A stretch of 64,000 nt of DNA, from contig NC_134569.1 in NCBI RefSeq assembly GCF_050947875.1, positions 42,733,277 through 42,797,276 on the forward strand, written 5' to 3'. Of the stretch, positions 34,601 to 46,600 are shown piece after piece; within the stretch, counting starts at the first letter, position 1, and each line of letters starts with the position of its first letter. The DNA is from Dermacentor variabilis (Eukaryota; Arthropoda; Arachnida; Ixodida; Ixodidae). The notes beneath the pieces were generated by a model. It was given only the letters and a program-made list of their open reading frames with translations. It did not search any database and was not told the DNA's origin. Position numbers and translations under genes: made by a program.

Positions 34601-37600
34601 TCACGTTCAGTAGCAGGCTCACCGGTCTTTCACATCTTTCACATTTAACAAGCTTTCTCAAGTAAACTCTCATTTGTTAGTTTGCACTCGTAGAAACCTG
34701 TCTTTCTTCTTCATCGGTTAGCTGCACAGAATCGTCAACGTTTTTTAACGATTATCATCACCAGCATAAATGCACATTCTAACGGGAAAATAGTGATCTG
34801 AGCAGGCACTGCTACTATTACTCTTCAGGCAAAAAAGATTGTCTCCTCTCTGATTACCAAGCAACTAGTACCTAAATTTTCATATTATGTGTGCTTACAT
34901 GTTGCTGTTTCAATGAGAAAGCTTTGTTCTTTCCTTGCAGCCTGCAGCAAAGAAAAGAAGGCTTGAAACTCTTGAGAATGAAATCACAGGTGAGTGATGT
35001 TATGGGTCTTCTAGTTGGTGCATAATGGAAGGGCCTTGGTGTTCAGCTTGCCGGCAGGTTTGCAGCTTCAACTACATTGTGCATACACTGAGCAGTTCTG
35101 TCAGTTTCGTTGCCAGTGGGCTTTCTGCATAAGCTATATGCTTGATAAAACTTTCTTTTGGGCGTGTTGGTGGGGTTTACTAGACAGGGTTTTGGGTGCT
35201 AGGTGGACATGTGCAAGGAAAGGTACACATACAATATGCCTTGTGTGTGTGTCTTTCCTTTTGTATGTCCCATCTAATGTCCAAAAACCAGGTTTAGTAA
35301 ACTACACATTCCTATAGTGCAACAGCTTGTCCATATATATATATATTGACATTTAGTCTCAGTGTTCTGCAATGAGAACTACAATTTGTATCACATATTC
35401 GGCGGACACCAGACTGCCATGTCCATTGTCTGCCGCCTATCTGCCCACACGTGAAAATAGTTTGAATGGAAAGATCGCCTACCACTGATTATTAATTTGT
35501 TATGGCATTCTGCTACTGCGCACAAGATCACAGCTTTCATTCTTGGCTGCAGTAGCTGCATTCTAAAAGGGCGGCATGCAAAAAGCACTTCTGTATCATA
35601 CCTTGCATGCACGTTATGAAGGGTCAGTCCCAAAACTTCCTGGAATGATTTTTGTAGTCGGCAACACCACCTGGTGGGGCTGGGCTTCGGGCAGAGTAGT
35701 AGGGGATCTAAGCTTCGGAACGAGACCGGTCTCGGTTGCCTGTGGGCAGCTGTTGAGGCAGGTCTTGCTCCACGCAGAGGTATCTACTATACCCTCCCTG
35801 AGAAAAAAGGAATGGACCAGTTTTTGGACCACTGTTATGCAATCAAGTTTGTGTGAAACTGGGTAAAAACAGGGTGGAGACGCTCGAAATACTTTAGAAA
35901 GCTTACGGTGACGACATAATGAAACAAAGCCAAACTTTTGTGGCACAAGAGGTTCCGGGAATGCCGGGAATCTGTCAACGACGATCGCTCGGAACGCTCG
36001 TCGACATCACAAACGGATGACTCTGTGCAAAAAGTGCATCAAGTTCTGGATAAGGACCGGTGATTAAGTGTTCGGATGATTGCAGAGGAGTTCGGAATTC
36101 TCAAAACAATCATTCATCGCATTTTAACAGATTATCTTCAAATCAGGAAAGTGCGCGAAAATGATGCCAAAAGTCCTGACAAGTCAGATGAAGGAAGAGC
36201 GTTTGTTAAAGTACCAGGTATTGCATGAACGCTATGAAACGGACCCAGAATTTTTGGACAGAGTGATCACAGGGGATGAGATGTAGATTTTTTAGTAATC
36301 CTGAATGAAAGCGTCAGAGCAGCGAGGGGCACACCACGGACTCTCCTTGCCCGAAAAAAGCAAGGATGAGCAAATCGCGAATCAAAGCAATGCCTATTGT
36401 GTTTTTTGACAGAAAATGTGGTTCACAGGGAATTCGTGCCATAGACAGTCTCAAAAGTGCTCAAATGGTTGCACAACAGGGTTCGGCACGTCCGAAAACA
36501 AATTTGCGACAATTAGATCTTGCACCATGGCAACACGTCAAGCCACACTGCGCTCAATTTCTCCGAGTTGCTGGCCAAAATGGGTGTGGCAACGCTGCCA
36601 TACAGCCCTGATCTGGCACCACCGAACTACATTCTCATCCCAAAGATCAAAAGAACCCTGAAAGGAAGTCTGCATCGGACGCTGAAGAGGGTAAAAGCAG
36701 CTGCGACGCCTTCGCTGAAGGAGTTTCCTGTTGATGGCTTCCAGGGTGCTTTCAATGATTGGGTGAAGCATTGGCAACAGTGCATCAAAGCAGGGGGAGA
36801 ATACTTCGAAAAGTTCTTAAAAGATTGTAAATTGATATTGAATAAACGATTTATAGAAAAAAGAAAGTTAAGGGAAGTTTTGGCGCAGGCCTTGTAGAAC
36901 CCCAGGTGAACAAAATAAATTTGGAGCGCCTGCCGTCCCTCATAACCCATTTGGCAGTTCTTCGCATGTCAAACCACACAATGTAACCCTTGCGGTGGTT
37001 TCTTTTTTTTTTCTGTCAGATATGTTCTGTAGAACATTCCATTCTATGGGGAATATTAGACTATAAAGGTTAAAAAAAATAAAAGGATGAGCTGTCCACA
37101 ATTCTCAACAGTTCTTTCTCTTTTTACAAAGCTTTCTTTCCTGATTGAGGTCTATGGCTGTTGTGCATGCAGTGGTTTAGAGTAGATGTACTCTTCTTTT
37201 ACTTCTTTTGTAATGTTCTGTTACTTTTGGCTTGCAAGCTTGCTATTTGCTATTCGTATTTATTTGCCTGCTTTCTTTAGCTGTCCTTGGTTACTGCTGT
37301 GAAGTTTTTGATCGACAATTGCAGAAGAGGCGTTATGTGCATTGTCTCTTGATTTAATCATATTTACTTACTCGCCCCATCTCTCCCTCTTTGTGCAGGC
37401 ACCAAAGTGTTGGTCCTACCAACAGGCTCAGTCGGCACTAACAACCACATTGTCAGCATGGTCGATATCGTCAAGCCGAAGATTTGGCAGCTTGTAGATG
37501 ACACAAACATAGTGAGCTATTTGGAGTTCTTACATAGGTTGAAAGAACTTCCTTTGTTTTCAGATAAAGCCCAATAATTGCAGATTTTTGCACCCGAAAG

Positions 37601-40600
37601 AAGTTTCGTGGAAATTGGGTCACACCCGAAGTTTGCCCTTTCGTAAAGAATAATACAATAGAACTTCATTCATACGTTTTCTCTCCTTTTTTTGCGAGAA
37701 AAAGCGTACTAACCAGAAAAATGTAAAATCCAAAGCAACTAAAAAATTTTGACAGGCTCAACTATTGTTGTCATCTATGTAATGTGAAGCATTGCGCGGT
37801 TTGTTGCGATACAAGATGCTGACGCGCATGCAACTGGTGGTGCTCCGGCTGTTTTACTTATTGCGTGGTGTTTTAAGAGGGCAACTCCAGATGCGGCTGA
37901 AGTGAAATGTGATGCCCACATCGCGTCGCCTGCAGCAGGGAATGGGGGTGCATTTGGTTTATCGCTTACTAAAAGGGTGCAGATGCTTATCACAGTAGGT
38001 TTGGAGGCGATAGCAGTGAATGCTGTGTGTGATGACCCGGGCAGAGATTTGCTGGTACCGGAATAAGAAACCGCGCCGTCATTTTGACATGAGGTGTGCA
38101 GGGATATGCCCTTCTCAATTACACACGCTTCGCGCCTTTTCTTGTTCACATGGGATCTAGCGGCCAGAAAACTTATATATGATCGCAGTCTGTGGCAGGG
38201 GACGGCAGTGCGTATCGGTTATCGCCTGTTATAAAAGCGTGCGCTACACTTCCGACGGCACTACACTCTGTGAAACAGATAGGCGACAATGCTTATTGCA
38301 ATAGAATTGGTAGTGATAGTTGTGAATGCTGCGTGTGACTACTATGGAGATTTGCTTGTACGAAATGAGAAACTGAGTTCGTGCCGACGTTTTCACGTGA
38401 GACGGGCAGTTAGACTATACAGTCGCCGACCGTTTATTCGGACCTCACGGGGACTGCGAAAATATCCGAATAAACAGGTGTCCGAAAAAGCAGATTAAGA
38501 AAAAAAAATGAAATACTTTATTTCCACGCACTTATTCTGGCTCGGCAGTAGCCTTGGAAGAAATCGTGAATGCGCCGTTGCACGCTGTTCCGTTTGCGCG
38601 CAATCAGATAAGCCTGAATCTCGGAGAGGGTCGTATGGTCACTATTGGCGGCTGAAAGCACAGTCACTGCTTGTACACGCTCCGCATGCGACGGCAGCGT
38701 AGCACATGGTGCGTCATCTTCCGACTCGGAGTCATCGTCCGGCGGTGCAGCAGAAATTTAACGAATGATCTTGCCGTCGTCGAGTTCTGCGCATGTCAAT
38801 ACAGCAGTGTCAGCACCTATGAAATTGTCAAATGAGACGGTGTCCGGAATCGCAATGCCACCACTGCGCAGGTCTCGGCAGAACATTTTCCGCGTCAGTA
38901 GGGAGCACATCGGAAGCACATGAAGTGAAAACTGTGAGCAAGCCAAGTACATGGTGAAAGCAGAAGCCAACGTTTCATTGAACAAGTGAAATTGTCTTTT
39001 TCAAGGCGACATATGCTCTCCTCAGCACAGTATATACAAGCTCAAAAGTATTCGAGCAGCAGATCCACCCAAGAAAACTACTCTGACTCCTACTGCACAT
39101 ATCTCCACCGATAGTACTATGAACAAGCATCCAGAGCACTGCGGCAATGCAACAGACATATAAGAGTTTAAATCTCGTTCAAGTTGATCTCCTCAAATGT
39201 GGTCTTAACGTTTGGTCCCACGAACAATGCAGTAAATGAGTATGAATTCCACAAAGATATAACAGAGTTTCCAAGACACATGTGCATCAAGGAATTCTTT
39301 TTTGATAGCCCAGACTTCGGAAATTGGGACAGACTCTCTTAGACCACCTGGCATGTGGGCACCAGAAGCCGCAACAGTGCCCCGAGCTTGATCAATATAT
39401 AGCGCTAATCTCAAAGAAAATTCTAGAGTTAATGCAGCATTGCTGCAAGTGCGAAAATTTGTCCCTGCCCAGCACCAAATTTTTAAAGAACTCGTGGAAA
39501 GAAGGGATATTGTAATAAAACTCTCTGACAAAGGCGGCAGTATTGTAATGTGGCCTATAGGAAAGTACAAAAATGAGGCTTTCAAACAGCTGAGCAACCA
39601 TGCCCATTACAGAAAACTTGACTCTAACCGAACTTTGGACTACAGCAAGCTAGTACAAAGTACAATAACGGAGCTCTTGTCCCAAGAACTAATCACCCAG
39701 TCTGAATATTACTTCATGATGCCCAATAAGAAAGAAGCCGACCGCTTTTACCTTCTTCCTAAAATGCGTAAGGTTCCCGTATAAAAAATATATACAGCTG
39801 AAATCCCAGGCAGGCCTGTAGTGTCTAATAACACTCCTACCAAGACACTATATAAATTCTTCAATCACAATCTGTCCGGTATTCTGACCACCCTACCATT
39901 TTTGTTCAACATATGCCTTACTTCCTCCGAATAATCAGCTCAATTAACACCAACCAAATCCCCTGTGACCACACTATTCTGGTAACTTCAGATGTTACTG
40001 CTTTTTACGCTAACGTACCCATGACTGAAGGAATTGAAGCCATGTCAAAGTCCCTCGCAGTACTCTACACAAGCATGGGAACACCATACACTTCCACATA
40101 TGCAGACATTTCATGGGACAGTTCGAAGCAAACCTGATGAAATGATACCCTTTAAAACCCCTTACCTGCCTGTGATACATTGACATATTCATGATATGAG
40201 AACACGGCACAAATGCGCTAACCAACCTAATTAGCAATTTTAACCGCTTTCACCTGAGTGTTAAGTCTACTGCTCTCCACTCTCCTAGCCCAATCAACTT
40301 CCTCGACATGGCGGTTTACATTGAAAATGGAAAACTGAGAACATTTTACTGGAAGCCTATGGAAAGCCTGCAGTATTTAGACTACAGCAGTCATCACCCA
40401 CAACACTGCAAGCAAGTAATTTTTGTCAGACAAGCGAAATGAACAAGTATCTGTAGCAAAGACAACAATTATATCCACCACTTAAATGACTTTAAAGTAA
40501 CGCTAGTGGGGATAAACTATCCACGAATATCTCGCAACTGGGCTTATGACATTACGTCAAGATTAGAAAGGCAGTCGGAATTAGAACAAACAACCTACAC

Positions 40601-43600
40601 CAGAATCTGAGAGACCACCAGCCTCTATAACAAAATGTTCCAATGCCCTCCCAAACATAAACAACATCCTACGAAAATACCACCCAATATTGTCAAGTAA
40701 CGAGCATCTCAGAAAAGCGTTCCTAGATGTACCAAGGGTTAACTATCGCCACAACAGAACCTTTAAAGACATGTTAGTGCTTGCAAAAGTCAGCCAACAT
40801 CATTCCCCCTTCACAAAAACATGATCCCGCCCCATGTGCAAAACCTGCAAGCACCTTCAAAGTGACGTTAAAATTAAAATCGCCGCAAATAGCTATACAC
40901 ACTAATGAAAACTGGCCTTACTTGCACTAGTTCTGATATAATATATATGCCTGAATGTTCTTTCTGTAAGAAACAATGTATTGGTGAAACGGGACAATTA
41001 ATGAACGTCATGTTAAATGGACGTGTGTACACAGCTAAAAAGCTTCGCAAAGCCGTCGCTGGTCATAATAACCTACCAGGTCATAACTTTGTGGAACTTA
41101 AACTCTGCATACTACAGTCAAATTTTTGTTCTGTGTGAGACAGAAAATAGAGAATCATACCTCATCCATGAGTTGCTACCATGAGTCCAAAGACATTGCA
41201 ACCAATAGGCAGTAAAGTTTCAAAGTGATATTTAAAATCTATTCGCTATGCTAAGGACCATACAATGAAATCTTCCTTAACTCGGTAAGGAAGCCTTCAT
41301 TGCAATAAGGCTGCCTTATATCATTCTGGAAGCTTCCTTGCTAAGGAGCCCTCGGTGAAGGCTTCCTTGGTGCTTCCTTAGCGTAAAGTTGCTCTGAAGC
41401 TACCTTCATGTGTCCTTATGCTGCTCCTGGCCCTGAACGAGCATTTCACCGCACTGCTGGCCCACGTAATGCTTGCTTCAGCTTGCGTGCTGTCGCCTGC
41501 CTGCGGAGAAGCGCAAGCACAGCCAGCACGGCGCCAGTCGTCGACGTTCGTTTCAGTCGCATGTTCGGCATGAGTGGTGCTACCATAGTTAGCATAGTGG
41601 CGTCTCGCAACGCCGGCGTGCCTGTGTTGCTGTAACTCAAGTTCTGTGCTCAACTGTAGAGGCTTGTCACATTGAATAAACAGAGAACGCATCCACACAT
41701 CTCCATTTTAGCAGTTCAATTTAAAGATTATGTGCTAGACCAGCTTATTTTTATTGAATAAATGTGTTGAATAAAGGTATGCTCACGAACCCACCCGTGC
41801 TGCAACCATTCCTTACTTTCAGATGGGTGAAGGGAGCTTTCAGGGTATGCTTGCCTCCTCTGCTAGTCCATCACGTAAGGTTAGAAGGCAGTCAAAGGAA
41901 AGGAAGCGTAGAAAGCCTAGTTGCAGATTGAATTGAATTGTTAATTAATGTGACCAAGAGCAGCATACATGCCTTCTAATTTGGTGCAGCACAAATAAGG
42001 AAAGAAGGAGTAATTTAATACTATTATCGCTCCGTGTTAAATGAACGTTGCAGTCAAGTTATGGAATTTGGATTAAAAAGAGAGTTTAGATATAGAACAG
42101 CAGCAGACTTGAACCAGTCCACGACCGCTGCACCCTTCCATTCGTTTCAGTGGGGCAGCAGTGGTGCGCTTTCAACCATGCCATTCGTTTTGAAAAGTGC
42201 AGGGTTGGTAAACAATTTTGTTGCACCCTCCCTACCGATAGTGCAGACTTTGTGCAGACATGCAGCAGACACAACATGTTAGTGCCGTTCAAACACTGCT
42301 TACGCATGTCTGCTGTCTGTACGCAACCCAGTGTGTGTTCAATGCCTCAGAGGCTGACCATACATGCAGTTCGGAACCTCTCAAACTGAACGGATGGTGC
42401 ATTTTAGGCATACAAAACACCTGCACAGCGTCTGCACCCGGCACTCGTTTCAAGTATCATATTATGCCTGCACTATTGAAATTGAGCTGCACACTTTCTG
42501 AACTTCTCGTGCCGCGCCCTGAACTGGTTAGTGGTACAGGCAAATCAAACGAGCCAGCGCTTGTTGGAAGTGATATGTGACAAAGAACATTGAGAACCTG
42601 TGTAGCTCCTCAACAGGACCTCCAACAGAGGTGATGCCTGCGGGTTGCTAAATAATCTAGGAGGCGATGTGCCACAGACTTATGCCACATTCATTAACCA
42701 CAAGGTACACACATTGTTGGCTTAAGTGTTATTTAAAGGGTGCCAATAAGCAAATTGGATAATTGTGAGACCTGCATCTTTGCCAAGATTGCTTCAGTAG
42801 CACATGTTACTCATTTATGCCTAACCACTTTAGCCAAACTGAAATTTTGTTGTAGTTGGTCTTTGAAGAAACAAGCATGCCTGCACAAGCTGCTTTCAAA
42901 TGTCACACCACTGTGCCAGCATTCCCCTCTACCTTGCGTCTTTGCCCCCATTTACATTGGTCTTTTTTTTTTTCTCCACACTTCATGCAGCTTCATGTGC
43001 TTTGGCATCTAGCGGTTGCTTCACTTTCTTCTTTGGTGCTCTTTTTCTTTCTCTCTTCAGTTAAAAATGTGGATACAGTTTCTCATACCAAGAATCGAGG
43101 ATGGAAACAACTTTGGTGTTTCTATACAGGTACGTCACCTACTAAAAATCCTTTGTCTCTCAAGAATTGCAGTCAACCTTGTTACAATGGAACGGGATAT
43201 GAACTAATGGGCCTAATAAGGTAATAGTATGTCCCCTTGAAATTCTCATAGAAACCCATACATTTAATGTTATTGTAACAAAGCAAGAAAACTAATTTAA
43301 ATGGATATAACAAACCTTACTTTAGTTCAAGATATTACTGATAATCTTTTGCTGATTAGGCTGAAATCTGGTGGCATGCAATGCTGCTTTTAATTTGTCA
43401 GAATCAGCAGTTCAAAACTCCCACAAGCTGTCTGCTACACAGCCACATGCCAAAATGGATACATTGCTGAGTCTATGGTTAACGGTTATTCAACAAGGGA
43501 GAAATTCACTTCCCCGCTGCAAAGGGTGTGAACTGTGTGCCATGGCACCCCTGTCAAATGGCATGGCCCATTGGATCTTCCTGCGGGTAAGAGGGGGAGG

Positions 43601-46600
43601 GGGGGCAGTGGGCCGTATTTTTATAATTCATTTAATTTTCCATCCTTTTTTGTCATCTGCTACGACAAAACCTTGCGGTTGTCATTGAGATAGGGCACTC
43701 TCTGTGATCAATGGTACAAATGAAAAATTAGTGTTTCAAATTACAACCACTGCTTGTGTTCTCAATAATTGCTCAAATTGTCAGTGTATCAACAATCTTT
43801 AGCTGCACTTCAACAGTGAGCAGAAGCCTTGTCCATCGACTTTGGTCGTTGGCCCAGTAGTTACTAGCAGAGCAGTCCTTCCTTTCCTGACGACTTTTAT
43901 TGGCCGTGACTGTGGACAATGCTTAAAACAAAAGTAAAATGCGGCTCCCTCTTCAACTTTGTTATAGGAAGGTTCTGCTGTACAAGAAATTATGGATGTA
44001 GAATCATCATTCGAAAAGCAACTGGTGTCACTTGTCATATGTGCAAGATTTGACTGAAAGATAGTTCTCATCATTCTAAAATTAAAAAAGAACATAATTA
44101 AGAATTGGAGGGAAAAGGCAGATAACAGCAGCATAGACATTGTGTACGGTCATCTATCAATCTCTTGTGTGGGGTTCTGCTAGAGTTGGGGTCGGGCATG
44201 TCAAAAGGGTTAGCTGGCCCATGCCGTCACCCAACTCAACCATGCTAAGGCCGTTGTTGAAGGGAGGAACATGTTCTCATTGAGAACGAGGAGTACAGGG
44301 TTTATTTACAATATCTACATGAAGAGCGGAGAATGTTAACATTTAGCATGACTGAAAGTGAAGCACACCAAGGAGCCGAAAACGGCTGCTTAAAACCCCC
44401 CTCTGTCTAGAACTGAGGTTGAACAGTGCGAATAAAACAAGTACACGAGGTAACAAAACACCACAGACAGCACTGACTGCCAACTAGAAGTTTATTTGAA
44501 TTTCTCCAGCCATTTTATTACCAGCATAGGCATGCGTACAGCAGTCGCAAATACATCTGCAAAATCAGATACATCATAATCTTTCATTCTCCTCTGTCCT
44601 CCCTAGGCCCTTAGGCCAGGGAAACTGCCGTTCAATCTTTGCCCAATCGGAGTGTCCAAAGTTGTTGAAGGACCCGTGTTGAGGGCGAGGGTTCACACAC
44701 TCGCTCCCACACCTTTGTTTCACTGAACACACAGAAAGGAGGGTGGCTTCGTAGACAAAGGTTGTCACGCTTGATTCAACCTGGCACTTCTTGGTCCTTG
44801 GTATGACTCCGCAGTTAGCTGAGGCGTTTGTCAAACGACCGTGGCGGTTACCGGAGTCGGGGAAGGAGTGCCGTAGAACACCCCTTTTACAGGAGTTCTC
44901 TTGCTCTCATTGGTCCGTGAAAGCAACAGCAAACCTGCTAACAATACTCTGTCCACCAAACGGTGCATGCTTGTCCAAAGGGGATGCATTGTTGGCTTCA
45001 CAAAGCGATTCGTCATAGCAGGGCCAGAGAGGCCAAAACGTCACTACCTTCGTAACAGTGCAGAGTTCTATGGCAGAGGACAGTAATGGTATGGGAGAAG
45101 TTCACTAAGCTTACACATTTGAAGTTTTTGTGTGGTATCTTAAACTTGGAGTTCTGTGCACATTCCTTTCAACATAACATTTTTATGTGCTGCAGGAAGA
45201 CGCCTTGACAGAAATTAGAGCGGTGGAGGGTGAGGCAGCAGCATTCTTTGACCAGATCTCTCGGTACTTCCTGACACGGGGCAAAATTATTGCAAAGGTG
45301 GCCAAGTATCCACACGTGGTAAGGACCTCTTTTTTGTTATCAGCTGTTCGTGACAACACAGTGTTGTTGATTGTTACTTGACTTGCATCGCCGATCACCG
45401 TGATGTGTTCCTGTAAATTGTAATAATGTTTACCATATTCTGATAACTGTACGGGCATTCCAAGAAACCCAATCTGCCACAAGCTGTCGCCCGCAATTCC
45501 AAATTCAAGTGAACTAAGTGGTGCAAAGTTAAAGGCCACTAGTGTAATCAACACCCTGTTGATCTGACAGGTTAATATCAAAAGTTTTGTGTTCATCAGT
45601 GGCAGATTCAGTACCAGTCCCTATTGTAGTGTGCAAGGCTACCATCACTGAGCGTTCCAAATTTCATTGTTCATCAATTCTGCTTTTTTTTCTTTTCAAC
45701 ATATGACATTAACTTGACACTTCATAGACTGTTCCCATTAAGTCTTACCTGTTTTAACATGCAATGTAGTCACCATCAAAATCCATCACTTTACGACGAA
45801 TTGGTGCGCATACTTGAATGCAGCAGCGCCACCCGTCTCTCATTCTTGTGTCTTTTTCGACCTATCACCCTGCCACTCATGGTAAGAGGGGTGTTTTTGG
45901 TATTGTAAAGGGGTAATTTGCTAATTCAGATCAGTTTTTCTGTGTTGGTGACCCTTTAAAGAGCAGGCTGTCTTGAGACTCGTGGCTTCTTGCTACGAGT
46001 ACAGGAACAGTATTATACACAGATGCTCATGACAGTACTTTCTAGAGACTGCACAGGTTAAGTGCGGTATGTCAAATTTTGTTAAATGTTCAGGGCCAGT
46101 CTAAAACCAGTTTGCTTCTTGTTGCTGGGCTAGTTTGATACTTGCAGTGGAATTATACGAGATGTAAAGAATGTCTTCTGAACAATGTTAGTTGCAAGGG
46201 GTGTTCCTTCCTGTCCGATCATTTTTTTACATGCTTTCGTGTCTTGTGCATTATAAAACCAGATTGTTGCCCTGGCCTGGTAACATGAGGGAGAGAAAGC
46301 TTAAGCAAGGCTTATGAGCTGTTGTTGCCACAGGCTCAATTTCGTTGTTTCTCTGTGCATCTTTGCATAAATACTGGAGCCATCACCCTATGCTTGCAGT
46401 ACACTGAACATATTTTTTTTTCACTTGTGCATATGTATTTCATGCTGATGCAGTGGTGGTGATGCATAATGCTTTGTCACGTGTGCAGGAGGACTTTAGA
46501 CGTACCGTGCAAGAGCTCGACGAGAAGCAGTATGTGAGCCTGCGGTTGGTTCTTTGTGAACTCAAGAACCACTATGTAAGAGCAGCTCCTCGTGCACTGC

